From Halalkalicoccus tibetensis (GTDB taxonomy: Archaea; Halobacteriota; Halobacteria; Halobacteriales; Halalkalicoccaceae), in NCBI RefSeq assembly GCF_037996645.1, contig NZ_JBBMXV010000003.1, forward strand, positions 739,010 to 803,009: a DNA stretch of 64,000 bases, in the 5' to 3' direction. The stretch's first letter is position 1, and the number at the start of each line of letters is the position of its first letter. The notes under the pieces are model-generated. The model was not told the DNA's origin and did not search any database. It was given only the letters and a program-made list of their open reading frames with translations. The translations under genes and the position numbers were made by a program. Positions 36,850 through 44,804 of the stretch are shown piece after piece.

Positions 36850-37002
36850 TCAGTAGAAGGTGTCCGCACAGTCGTAGATCACGCCGTGGTTCGGACAGAC
36901 GTACTTGCAGTGGCGGTGGTACATCGCCGCCCCGCACTGCGGGCACGGCCGCCCGCCCCGCTCCGCCCCGTCCACCCGTTTCGCCCGACCCTCGTCGCCC
37001 AT
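36850..37002 (-). CDS. Zinc-finger mini-protein (HVO_2523-like)
   Basis: A 50-residue protein beginning MGDEGRAKRVDG and containing CPQCGAAMYHRHCKYVCPNH, then GVIYDCADTFY. Two CPxC/H-type knuckles (CxxC and HCxxxC with a later histidine and cysteine) should bind one or two zinc ions. Haloarchaea carry a set of such mini zinc-finger proteins; this one resembles the HVO_2523 family in its C-terminal HGVIYDCADTFY. It lies between ilvA and the SLC13 gene on the same strand. A frame reading antisense through ilvA covers it but is not coding. Confidence 0.8.
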   Translation of the reverse strand: MGDEGRAKRVDGAERGGRPCPQCGAAMYHRHCKYVCPNHGVIYDCADTFY

Positions 37003-37027
37003 ACTCCCCCTCCCGTCGCCTCGTCCG

Positions 37028-38284
37028 TCAGTCTGTCGCCCCGAACGGGTCGGTCTCGAGGCCCCGCTCGACCACCCGAACCCCGTCGAGCTCCTCGAGA
37101 GCGTCGAGGACCTCCCGCAGGTGCTCGGGACCGTTGCCCTCGACCGCGAGCTCCATCGGATGGCGGTTCGGGTCGTCGCCCGGACGCGGCTGGCCGCTCC
37201 CGACGTCCGCGAGCTTCGCCCCGCGCCCCGCGACCGCCTCCGCGATCGCGCCGACCCGCGAGCGGTTCGAGACCGCGACGCTGGGGGTCGCGTACCGCCC
37301 GAGCTCGACCAGCCCCCGCTCGACGAGCTCCGCGTGGTCGGTGAGGTCGGCGTTCCCCCCCGAGATCACGACCGCCACGTCCTCGCCCTCGACGTCGACC
37401 GCGCCCGACAGCAGCACCGCGAGGGGGGCCGCGCCCGCCGGCTCGGCCACCGTCTTCGCGCGCTCGGCCAGCAGCGCAGTCGCCGCCGCGATCGCGCCGT
37501 CGGAGACCGCCACGACGCCGTCGACCCGCCCGCGCATCGTCTCGAACGTCGTCTCGAGGAGTCGAGTGTCGGCGATCCCGTCGGCGACGGTGTCGACCCC
37601 CTCGAGCTCGTGGATCTCGCCCTTCTCGAGCGACCGGCCCGCGTGGGCCGCGCCCTCGGGCTGGACGCCGACCACCCGAACGTCGGGGTCCTGGGCCTTC
37701 AGCGCGGTCGCGATCCCGCCGATCAGCCCACCCCCGCCGATCGCCACCAGGACGGTATCGAGTTCGGGATACTGTTCGAGCAGCTCGAGCCCGACCGTCC
37801 CCTGCCCGGCGATCACCCGCTCGTCGTCGAAGGGATGGACGAACTCCAGCCCGTCGCGCTCGGCGAGCTCGAGGGCGTGTTCGTAGGAGCGCTCGTAGAT
37901 GTCGCCCTCGACGACGACCCCCGCGCCGTAGCCACGAGTCGCGGCGATCTTCGCCGCCGGCGTGATCTCCGGGACGACGACGGTCGTCTCGATCCCCAGC
38001 AGGTCGCCCGCGAGCGCGACCCCCTGGGCGTGGTTGCCCGCGCTCGCCGTGATCACGCCCCGCTCGCGCTGGCCCTCGGAGAGCTGGGCCATGCAGTTGT
38101 ACGCGCCGCGGATCTTGAACGAGCCCGTGCGCTGGGCGTTCTCCAGTTTGAGGCCCACGGAGCGCGCCCCGCTCATCCACGCGAACGTCGTCGAGCGGTC
38201 CAGCGGCGTCCGGTGAACCACCTCTCCGAGCCGTTCGCGGGCCGCCTCGACGTCCCCGACCGAGACCGGGCGCTCCCCGCTCAT
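37028..38284 (-). CDS. ilvA: Threonine ammonia-lyase
   Basis: PLP enzyme converting threonine to 2-oxobutyrate and ammonia, first step of isoleucine synthesis. The 418-residue protein has TGSFKIRGAYN (PLP lysine), ITASAGNHAQGVALAG, the phosphate-binding glycine loop AIGGGGLIGGIA, VISGGNADL, and a C-terminal ACT-type regulatory part (about 335-415, RYATPSVAVSNRSRVGAIAE onward). The ACT part argues for a biosynthetic or regulated IlvA rather than the ACT-less EutB of hydroxyectoine breakdown, which is the alternative worth noting because of the neighbouring block. Divergent from the diaminobutyrate-type aminotransferase gene. Confidence 0.92.
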   Translation of the reverse strand: MSGERPVSVGDVEAARERLGEVVHRTPLDRSTTFAWMSGARSVGLKLENAQRTGSFKIRGAYNCMAQLSEGQRERGVITASAGNHAQGVALAGDLLGIETTVVVPEITPAAKIAATRGYGAGVVVEGDIYERSYEHALELAERDGLEFVHPFDDERVIAGQGTVGLELLEQYPELDTVLVAIGGGGLIGGIATALKAQDPDVRVVGVQPEGAAHAGRSLEKGEIHELEGVDTVADGIADTRLLETTFETMRGRVDGVVAVSDGAIAAATALLAERAKTVAEPAGAAPLAVLLSGAVDVEGEDVAVVISGGNADLTDHAELVERGLVELGRYATPSVAVSNRSRVGAIAEAVAGRGAKLADVGSGQPRPGDDPNRHPMELAVEGNGPEHLREVLDALEELDGVRVVERGLETDPFGATD

Positions 38285-38418
38285 CCCGACCTACCCTCCC
38301 GTGGCGTGCTCACTCCCGACATACCTGGTCCATGCCGCGCCCCTCACTTAACTGTACACAGCGACCGTTGACCGAGGAGACGGTTACGGCCGATTGAGAC
38401 GTCCGGATCCCGCCACGA

Positions 38419-38438
38419 GAATCGAATTCCGTATACGG
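38419..38438. promoter_or_regulatory. Weak copy of shared dyad operator, aminotransferase promoter
   Basis: Bases 38429-38438 form the palindrome CCGTATACGG; on the minus strand the 20-base stretch reads CCGTATACGGAATTCGATTC, similar to the site before doeA (TATACGGATTCCG). It lies about 25 bases upstream of the TATA-like GATAAGCTATTTAG (38456-38469) of the gene starting at 38493. Confidence 0.45.
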
Positions 38439-38492
38439 CACTTTCGGTAACCGTTGATAAGCTATTTAGTGGTGGTCGCCATGGGGTGGCAC

Positions 38493-39848
38493 ATGGCAGG
38501 ACCACCGATCGAGGAGCTCCACTTCGACGCGCCGGACGTCGGCGAGGTGCCGGGATCCGAATCGAAGCGGCTGCTCGAGAGACAGCGCGAGATCGACAGC
38601 AGCGCCGTCGCCTACCCCAACTCCATGCCGCTGGCCTTCGAGGAGGGGAAGGGGGCGACGCTCCGGGACGCCGACGGCAACACGTTCATCGACCTCTTCG
38701 CGGGGATCGGCGTGCTCAACGTGGGTCATTCGAATCCCTACGTGATGGAGGCGGTCCACGAGCAGGCCGACAAGCTCGTCCACACCGTCGACTTCCCCAG
38801 CGAACCGCGCCTCGAACTGATCGAGAAGCTCGACGAGATCGCGCCGGGCGAGCTCGCGGGCGATAATCGAGTCGTCTTCGGCGGGCCGACCGGCAGCGAC
38901 GCGATCGAGGCCGCGATCAAGCTCGCGAAGTACAACACCGGCGGCACCGGTCTGATCGGCTTCCGTGGAGCCTATCACGGCCCCACGAGCGGCCCGATGA
39001 GCCTCACCTCGAACAAGAAGTTCAAGGGCCACTACACCCCGCTGCTCCCGGACGTCGTCCACGCGCCCTATCCCTATCCCTTCCGGCAGGGCAAGACCGA
39101 GGACGAGGCCGTGAAGGACGCCCTCGAGGAGGTACGCTCGATCGTCGAGGACCCCTACGGCGGGCTCGCCAACCCGGCGGGGATCTTCGCCGAGCCCATC
39201 CAGGGCGAGGGCGGGGTCGTCGTCCCGCCGGAGGGCTTCCTCGAGGGGCTGCGTGAGATCGCCACCGACAACGCCCTCCCCCTCGTCTTCGACGAGATCC
39301 AGTCGGGACTGGGCCGCTCGGGCGAGTGGTTCGCCTGCGAGCACTTCGACGTGACGCCCGACGCGATGACGATGGCGAAAGCCTTGGGCGGGGCCGGCTT
39401 CCCCCTCTCGGCGACGATGTACCGCGAGGAACTCGACACCTGGGGCCCGGGCGACCACGCCGGCACCTACCGGGGCCACGTCGTCGCGATGCGCGCGGGC
39501 ACGCGGGCCATCGAGTACATCCAGGCCCACGACCTGCTGGCTCACGCCCGCGAGCTCGGCGAATACCTCCGGCAACGGCTGCGCGAGGCCGGCGAGGGCA
39601 ACGAGCTGCTCGCAGAAGTACGAGGAAAGGGGCTGTTCATCGGCGCGGAGTTCTCGCTCGACGGCGAGCCCGCCGACTGGGTCGTCGACAATATCCAGCA
39701 GTACTGCTACGAACACGGCGTGCTCGTCTGGACCGCCGGCCGCCAGGGCAACGTCCTTCGCCTGCTGCCGCCGCTCGTGCTCACCCACGAGCTGGCCGAG
39801 GTCGCGATGGACGTCGTCTGCGACGCGATCGAGCAGGCGTCCCTCTGA
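38493..39848 (+). CDS. Class III aminotransferase, diaminobutyrate-type
   Basis: PLP-dependent aminotransferase of 451 residues. Motifs: [39 protein letters not shown] (the GPTGSDAxEAAxKLA form is typical of 2,4-diaminobutyrate and GABA transaminases), [36 protein letters not shown], and the PLP lysine in [15 protein letters not shown]. Best guess: L-2,4-diaminobutyrate:2-oxoglutarate aminotransferase giving aspartate semialdehyde, the DoeD step of ectoine breakdown; GABA or ornithine as substrate cannot be excluded. ATG 38493 is 27 bases after a TATA-like CTATTTAG and is preferred to in-frame starts at 38481 and 38454. Upstream lies a palindrome related to the block's shared operator. Confidence 0.85.
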   Translation: MAGPPIEELHFDAPDVGEVPGSESKRLLERQREIDSSAVAYPNSMPLAFEEGKGATLRDADGNTFIDLFAGIGVLNVGHSNPYVMEAVHEQADKLVHTVDFPSEPRLELIEKLDEIAPGELAGDNRVVFGGPTGSDAIEAAIKLAKYNTGGTGLIGFRGAYHGPTSGPMSLTSNKKFKGHYTPLLPDVVHAPYPYPFRQGKTEDEAVKDALEEVRSIVEDPYGGLANPAGIFAEPIQGEGGVVVPPEGFLEGLREIATDNALPLVFDEIQSGLGRSGEWFACEHFDVTPDAMTMAKALGGAGFPLSATMYREELDTWGPGDHAGTYRGHVVAMRAGTRAIEYIQAHDLLAHARELGEYLRQRLREAGEGNELLAEVRGKGLFIGAEFSLDGEPADWVVDNIQQYCYEHGVLVWTAGRQGNVLRLLPPLVLTHELAEVAMDVVCDAIEQASL

Positions 39849-39930
39849 TCCCGTCCGGATCCGGACGTTCGTTTCGCTTTCCCCTTCTCTCGGCAGTCAG
39901 TAAACGTAATATGTGTGTGCTATCTACAGT

Positions 39931-39950
39931 AATCGGAACCGTTATTACGG
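39931..39950. promoter_or_regulatory. Dyad AACCGT-N4-ACGGTT upstream of BCCT gene
   Basis: Bases 39937-39952 read AACCGTTATTACGGTT, a perfect 6-bp inverted repeat with a 4-base spacer. On the minus strand the 20-base stretch CCGTAATAACGGTTCCGATT shares ACGGTTCC with the operator before the second aminotransferase. It is 150 bases before the transporter start, in an AT-rich promoter region with TAATATG at 39907. A related but weaker member of the motif set. Confidence 0.4.
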
Positions 39951-40012
39951 TTGTTGACGATTGTGGTCGATAGGTGACAGCACATACCATGATGGGGGAT
40001 GGATGGCGAGAG

Positions 40013-40036
40013 GCCCTCGGGGCGAGCCCCGAGGGC
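40013..40036. repeat. 24-base perfect hairpin in the BCCT 5' leader
   Basis: GCCCTCGGGGC (40013-40023), GA, then its exact complement (40026-40036): an 11-bp stem with a two-base loop. It lies between the probable promoter and the BCCT start codon at 40099, so it may be an RNA structure in the leader or another member of the short palindromes seen at 1418-1606. Confidence 0.6.
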
Positions 40037-40098
40037 GGCCGAAACGCCGTACCGAGAGATAGTTACGACCGACCCGTCGCCGGAAGGGGAGCCTGACC

Positions 40099-41733
40099 GT
40101 GTCCGACGACGAGCTCGGCGCGTTCGGCCGGTTCCGCGAGGAGATCGACCCGATCGTCTTCCTGGTCGGCGCCGCGATAACGATGAGCGTCATCGTGACG
40201 TTCTTCATCGATCCCACCGCCGTACAGAACGCGATCGGCTACCTCAACGGGGTGATGAACCAGTACCTGAACTGGGTGCTGCTCGTGATCGTCTTCCTGA
40301 TCGTCCTCTTCCTGATCTTCCTCATCCTCGGTCCGTGGGGCAAGATCAAGTTCGGCGACGAACCCCCCGAGTACAGCTTCGTCTCCTTCTTCACGATGCT
40401 CTACTCGGCGGGCTTCGCCGCGGGCGTGGTGTTCTGGGGGCCGACGGAGGCGCTGTTCTACTACGCCGACCCCTCGCCGCTGTTCGGCGTCGAGGCGGGG
40501 TCGGCCGAGGCGATCACCATCGCGGTCCAGCAGACGCTCTTCCACTGGGCGCTGCCCCAGCTTGCGGTCTTCACGATCATGGGGATCGCGATCGGCTACT
40601 TCGCCTACAACTACGAGGGCGTCCCCCTGCGGGTGTCCTCGGCGCTGACCCCGATCCTCGGCAAGGACAACCTCGACGGCCCCGCGGCGAAGGTGATCGA
40701 CATCCTCGCGGTGTTCGCGACCATCGGCGGCGTCGCCACCTCGCTGGGCTTCATCGGCAGCCAATTCATCAGCGGGCTGGAGTTCCAGTGGGGGATCGAC
40801 CTCGGCAACACCGGCATCCTGCTGGTGGTGACGACGATGACGCTGCTCTTCACCGTCTCGATGGTCCTCGGCGTCGACAAAGGGATCCGGCGGCTCTCCA
40901 ACTTCAACATGATCCTCTTCGTCACGCTCATGCTCGTGACGTTCATCGTCGGACCGTCCGTGTTCCTCGTTCTCCTCGGAACCCAGGCCGTCGGGGGAAT
41001 GATCAGCGACTTCGTCTCGATGAGCCTCTTCACCGGTGCCGGCGTCGAGGGCGGTACCGAGTGGACCAACGCCTGGACGGTCTTCTACTGGGCGTGGGCG
41101 CTCTCGTGGTCGCCCTTCGCGGGCCTGTTCATCGCGCGGATCTCGAAGGGGCGGACGGTCAGGGAGGTCGCCTTCACGGGCATCGCCGCGACCTCCGCGG
41201 CGACCATCCCCTGGTTCACCTTCATCGGCGGCACGGCCGTCTGGGCCCAGCACACCGGCGTCGCCGACTTCAGCGCGGTGATCGCCGGCGAGATCGGCCC
41301 GGAGACCTCCGGCTTCATCCTCTTCGAGGCGTTCCCCTTCGGGACGGTCCTGATGATCTCCTTTATGATCCTGGTGACGACGTTCTTCATCACGTCGGCG
41401 GACTCCTCGACGCTCGCCGTCTCGATGATGACCACCGGCGGGAAGGCGAGCCCCTCGACGATCAACCGGGTCTTCTGGGGCGTCGTTCTGGGGCTGACCG
41501 CCGCGATCCTCATGATCATCGGCGGCGAGGGCGGGGCCGAGGCGCTCCAGCAGGCGGTCGTCATCACCGGCGCACCGTTCGCGTTCGTCTGTTTCCTCGC
41601 GATGCTCGGGCTCGCGAAACAGTTCAGCGCGAACCACGGCCGCGTGATCCTCCAGGACGGCGCGTGGATCATCGGCTCCGGCCCCGACCGTGAGCAGCCC
41701 GCAGAGGCCCCGGCGACCGGCGATGACGATTGA
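40099..41733 (+). CDS. BCCT family compatible-solute transporter
   Basis: Sodium-coupled betaine/choline/carnitine-type carrier, 544 residues with twelve helices. Motifs: GDEPPEYSFVSFFTMLYSAG (with the glycine-rich unwound helix GFAAGVVFWGPTEALFYY), and the BCCT signature WTVFYWAWALSWSPFAGLFI with ARISKGRTVREV. Such carriers bring in glycine betaine, choline, carnitine or ectoine. Context with a DoeA-type hydrolase suggests a solute that is then broken down, possibly ectoine. GTG start at 40099. The acidic C-terminal tail ends GDDD. Upstream leader holds a perfect hairpin and a dyad related to the local operator. Confidence 0.93.
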   Translation: MSDDELGAFGRFREEIDPIVFLVGAAITMSVIVTFFIDPTAVQNAIGYLNGVMNQYLNWVLLVIVFLIVLFLIFLILGPWGKIKFGDEPPEYSFVSFFTMLYSAGFAAGVVFWGPTEALFYYADPSPLFGVEAGSAEAITIAVQQTLFHWALPQLAVFTIMGIAIGYFAYNYEGVPLRVSSALTPILGKDNLDGPAAKVIDILAVFATIGGVATSLGFIGSQFISGLEFQWGIDLGNTGILLVVTTMTLLFTVSMVLGVDKGIRRLSNFNMILFVTLMLVTFIVGPSVFLVLLGTQAVGGMISDFVSMSLFTGAGVEGGTEWTNAWTVFYWAWALSWSPFAGLFIARISKGRTVREVAFTGIAATSAATIPWFTFIGGTAVWAQHTGVADFSAVIAGEIGPETSGFILFEAFPFGTVLMISFMILVTTFFITSADSSTLAVSMMTTGGKASPSTINRVFWGVVLGLTAAILMIIGGEGGAEALQQAVVITGAPFAFVCFLAMLGLAKQFSANHGRVILQDGAWIIGSGPDREQPAEAPATGDDD

Positions 41734-41778
41734 CCGATCCCGGGCGACCCGGCCGCATCCGGAAGGGTTTTCAGACGA

Positions 41779-41798
41779 CGTACACGGTTTTTGTGTAT
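41779..41798 (+). promoter_or_regulatory. Strong copy of shared dyad operator over the start codon
   Basis: CGTACACGGTTTTTGTGTAT, containing the perfect dyad TACAC-N7-GTGTA. It matches 18 of 20 bases of the site at 43768-43787 and 16 of 20 of that at 47388-47407. Its last two bases are the first two of the ATG at 41797, the same register as at 47388-47407, so a bound protein would block the transcription start of this leaderless gene. Confidence 0.6.
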
Positions 41799-42456
41799 GA
41801 CGGATGAGGGCGCGGCGAACGAGCAGTCGGTGGTCGACGGCCTCGCGTTCGATCCCGACCGGGATCGGGGCGTGTTGACCCCGAGTGACCGGGAGTTCCT
41901 GCTGGGCCGGAAGACCGACTACACCGACCACTCGAAGAAACAGAAACGAAACCGGATCCGGCGGCGGGTCCGCAACGCGCTGCTCGACTTCACCATCCTC
42001 TTCGATCACCTCGACGAGCGCGACCGCGAGACCGTCTTCGACCCCGAGGACGAGGAGCGCGACGCCTACACCCGCGGGATCACCGACACGCTGGCCTTCC
42101 TCCACCTGGGGACGATGGGCTACTCGACGCCGTTCAAACAGATGCTCGCCCGCGGGGTCTCGAAGGGCGAACAGGAGCTTGCGGGTTCGGACTACCGGAT
42201 GGTCAACGTCGAGTTCAACGTCGACCCCGTCGGACGGATCGACGTCGACGAGGTGGTCGAAAAGCTCGACGACGGTCGGTTCGATGAGCTCACCGACGAG
42301 GAGCTGCGCGCGTTCGCCCGGCTGCTGGCCGAGAGCGGGGAGTTCTCGGCCGCCCCGATCCGCGAGGGGATCAAGGGACAGATGGACGAGTTCGCAGAGC
42401 GGGCCGCAGAAGCCGCCGACCGGCGCGAGGAGCGCATCGACGAGCTGACCGACTAG
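41797..42456 (+). CDS. Haloarchaeal conserved protein (DUF5806-like)
   Basis: A 219-residue acidic soluble protein. A conserved-looking block at about residues 27-80 (REFLLGRKTDYTDHSKKQKR, then RIRRRVRNALLDFTILFDHL) is rich in basic residues, followed by a helical middle (ITDTLAFLHLGTMGYSTPFK) and a coiled-coil-like C-terminus. I associate it with the halobacterial family DUF5806 but cannot verify this. The basic YTDHSKKQKRNRIRRR stretch might bind nucleic acid; function is unknown. Its start codon is overlapped by the strongest copy of the block's shared dyad, so it probably belongs to the same regulon. The stop overlaps the convergent M20 gene by four bases. Confidence 0.75.
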   Translation: MTDEGAANEQSVVDGLAFDPDRDRGVLTPSDREFLLGRKTDYTDHSKKQKRNRIRRRVRNALLDFTILFDHLDERDRETVFDPEDEERDAYTRGITDTLAFLHLGTMGYSTPFKQMLARGVSKGEQELAGSDYRMVNVEFNVDPVGRIDVDEVVEKLDDGRFDELTDEELRAFARLLAESGEFSAAPIREGIKGQMDEFAERAAEAADRREERIDELTD

Positions 42457-43733
42457 GGACGTTCGGCCGCGATCCGCTCGATCGAGCCGACGAGCACGTC
42501 GACGGCGATCCCGAGGCTCTCCTCGTCGACGTCGAAGTGGGGGGTGTGGTGGCTGTCGGGGTGGTCCGTACCGACGACGAGATAGGAGGCGAGCCCGCCG
42601 GCCTCCTGGACCGCCTCCATGAGGAAGGTGGCGTCCTCGCTCGCGCCGAACTCCGCGCTCCTGAGGGGAGTGTCGACCCCGTCGGTCCCGGACGCGACGC
42701 CGTCGACGAGGGCCGCGAGCTCGGGGTCGCTGTCCGCGCGGGGCGACTCGCTGTGGACGTCGACGTCGACCTCACAGCCGTGCATCCGCGCGGCCGCCTC
42801 GAAGGTCCGCTCGAAGCGTTCCTTCATCGACTCCATCAGCCGGGTGGTCTCGCCGCGGACCTCCGCGGTGACCGAGACCTCCTCGGCGATGATGTTGCTG
42901 GTCGTCCCGCCCTCGACCCGGCCGACGTTCACCCGGGTCATGCCCTCGGCGTGCCGGGGGATCCCGTAGGCGTTGCTCACCGCCGTCGCCATCGCCTGGA
43001 TTGCGTTCGCCCCCTCGTCGGGCTCCTTGCCCGCGTGGGCCGACCGGCCGTGGATCTCGGCGTGTAGGTGGCTCATCGCGAGGGGCTTCTCGATCCCGGC
43101 GACGACCTCGCCGGTGGGATGGTCGAGCCCGACGTGGACACAGAGCAGGTACTCGATCCCCTCCATGTAGGGGCCCTCGGCCATCGGCCGCCCGCCGCCG
43201 CCGTCCTCCTCGGCGGGCTGGAAGAAGACGGTGAGGGTGCCCTCGAAGTCGCTCTCCTTCACTGCCTCGAGCACCCCGAGCCCGATCGTCATGTGGGCGT
43301 CGTGTCCGCAGGCGTGCATCACCCCCTCGTGTTCCGAGCGAAAGCCCTCGCGCGCCGGGAGGTGACCCTCGTCGGCGGCCTCCTCGATGAACAGCCCGTC
43401 GATGTCGACCCGCAGCCCGATCGAGGGGCCCTCGCCACACTCGAGGACGGCCACACAGCCCGTATAACCACCCTCACAGGCCGCGAGGACGTCCTCTCGC
43501 GCGCCGGCGGCACGCGCGCGCTCGAACCATCGCTCCAGCTCCTCGTCGTCCGGAACCGCCATCCGTTCCTCGCCGTCCATCGCCTCGCGACCCACCGCGA
43601 GCTCGTCCACTCCCACCCGCTCGAGCTCGTCGACCAACAGGCTCGTCGTGTAGAACTCCCGCCAGGCCGGCTCCGGATACCGGTGGAACGCCCGTCGCCA
43701 CTCGACCAGCCGGTCGTGCATCACCCGTGCCAT
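42453..43733 (-). CDS. M20 family amidohydrolase/N-deacylase
   Basis: Metal-dependent peptidase/deacylase, 426 residues. It has WRRAFHRYPEPAWREFYTTS at the N-terminus, the metal motif VMHACGHDAHMTIGLGVLEA, PAEEDGGGG (catalytic Glu and metal ligand), a dimerisation domain with GRSAHAGKEPDEGANAIQA, and GTDHPDSHHTPHFDVDEES at the C-terminus. It resembles AbgA/N-acyl-amino-acid amidohydrolases. In this block it could remove the acetyl group from N-acetyl-diaminobutyrate, replacing DoeB (inference). ATG 43733 is leaderless behind a TTTTTAAG box (43762-43769); a frame eight codons longer is rejected. A strong operator copy overlaps that TATA box. Confidence 0.88.
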   Translation of the reverse strand: MARVMHDRLVEWRRAFHRYPEPAWREFYTTSLLVDELERVGVDELAVGREAMDGEERMAVPDDEELERWFERARAAGAREDVLAACEGGYTGCVAVLECGEGPSIGLRVDIDGLFIEEAADEGHLPAREGFRSEHEGVMHACGHDAHMTIGLGVLEAVKESDFEGTLTVFFQPAEEDGGGGRPMAEGPYMEGIEYLLCVHVGLDHPTGEVVAGIEKPLAMSHLHAEIHGRSAHAGKEPDEGANAIQAMATAVSNAYGIPRHAEGMTRVNVGRVEGGTTSNIIAEEVSVTAEVRGETTRLMESMKERFERTFEAAARMHGCEVDVDVHSESPRADSDPELAALVDGVASGTDGVDTPLRSAEFGASEDATFLMEAVQEAGGLASYLVVGTDHPDSHHTPHFDVDEESLGIAVDVLVGSIERIAAERP

Positions 43734-43767
43734 TCTCTCACAACGTCGTTGCTCCACCCACTTAAAA

Positions 43768-43787
43768 ATACACAGAAACCGTGGACG
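43768..43787 (-). promoter_or_regulatory. Strong copy of shared dyad operator at M20 promoter
   Basis: On the minus strand CGTCCACGGTTTCTGTGTAT. It runs into the TATA box of the M20 deacylase gene (TTTTTAAG, 43762-43769) and lies in the divergent region shared with the D-2-hydroxyacid dehydrogenase gene, so one bound protein could act on both. 18 of 20 bases match the site at 41779-41798. Confidence 0.6.
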
Positions 43788-43829
43788 TCGAATACGAAGA
43801 CTTTAGCGCGGGGCGTCCGATCGGGGGGA

Positions 43830-44804
43830 ATGGTAGCCATGACCGAAGACACACCGGACGTAGTGGTGTTGCGCGAGGGCACCGAGGGGCTCTCGACCGA
43901 ACCGTACGCCGCGGAGCTACGCGAGCGACTGCCCGACCACGACGTGCGCCGGGCGGGGACGCCGAGCGAGGAGCGCGAACTGATCGAGCGCGCCCGGGTC
44001 GCCACCGGGGTGCGGATCGACGAGGCCCTCCTCGAGCGCGCCGAGGAGCTCGAGCTGTTCGCGTGTGCCTTCGCGGGCACCGAACACCTCCCGATCGAGG
44101 CGCTGCGCGAACGGGGCGTGGCGGTGACCAACGCCGGCGGGATCCACGCGCCCGGGCTCGCGGAGGGCGTCCTGGGGAACATGCTCGTCTTCGCCCGCCG
44201 GCTCCACGAGGGCTGGCGGCGCAAGGGTAACAGGGAGTGGCGTCACTTCCAGTCCGGCGAGCTCACGGACAGTACGGTGACGGTCGTCGGCCTCGGATCG
44301 ATCGGGCAGGCGCTCGTGAAGCGACTGGAGGGCATGGAGGTCGACACCATTGGAGTGCGCTACTCGCCCGAAAAGGGCGGGCCGACCGACGAGGTGATCG
44401 GCTTCGAGGAGGATCCCCTTCACGACGCGCTCTCGCGCACCGACTACCTCGCGATCGCCTGCCCGCTGACGGAGACGACGAGAGGGCTGATCGGCGAGGC
44501 GGAGTTCGCGACCCTGCCCCCCGAGGCGGTCCTGATCAACACCGCCCGCGGGCCGATCGTCGACACCGACGCGCTGGTCGGGGCGATCCAGACCAACTCC
44601 ATCCGGGGCGCCGCGCTCGACGTGACCGACCCCGAGCCCCTCCCGCCGGAGCACGTCCTGTGGGGCTTCGAGAACGTGTTGATCACCCCGCATACGGGCG
44701 GGCACACCCCGAAACACTGGGAACGACTGGCGGAGATCGTCGCCGGAAACGTCGGGGCCCTCGAGGAGGGCGACGAGCTCGAAAACCTCGTGGCGTCGCC
44801 CTAA
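43830..44804 (+). CDS. D-2-hydroxyacid dehydrogenase
   Basis: NAD(P)-dependent dehydrogenase, 324 residues, with the two Rossmann-like domains of the family. Motifs: VVGLGSIGQALVKRLEGMEV (dinucleotide loop), INTARGPIVDTDALV (catalytic Arg region), ALDVTDPEPLPPEHVLWGFE (catalytic Glu region) and VLITPHTGGHTPKHWERLA (catalytic His). Substrate unknown; haloarchaea carry several such enzymes. The start at 43830 is 27 bases after ACTTTAGCG (about 43799-43807); an ATG at 43839 is also in frame. Divergent from the M20 gene over a region holding the shared operator; its stop overlaps that of the convergent DoeA-like gene. Confidence 0.9.
   Translation: MVAMTEDTPDVVVLREGTEGLSTEPYAAELRERLPDHDVRRAGTPSEERELIERARVATGVRIDEALLERAEELELFACAFAGTEHLPIEALRERGVAVTNAGGIHAPGLAEGVLGNMLVFARRLHEGWRRKGNREWRHFQSGELTDSTVTVVGLGSIGQALVKRLEGMEVDTIGVRYSPEKGGPTDEVIGFEEDPLHDALSRTDYLAIACPLTETTRGLIGEAEFATLPPEAVLINTARGPIVDTDALVGAIQTNSIRGAALDVTDPEPLPPEHVLWGFENVLITPHTGGHTPKHWERLAEIVAGNVGALEEGDELENLVASP

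Noticed and set aside
37028-38284. EutB (hydroxyectoine branch) instead of IlvA
   Set aside because: The C-terminal ACT-like part and 418-residue length fit regulated threonine ammonia-lyase; EutB is shorter and lacks it.
40063-42105. 680-residue frame antisense to the BCCT transporter
   Set aside because: Charged low-complexity shadow with no motifs; the transporter on the plus strand has clear family signatures.
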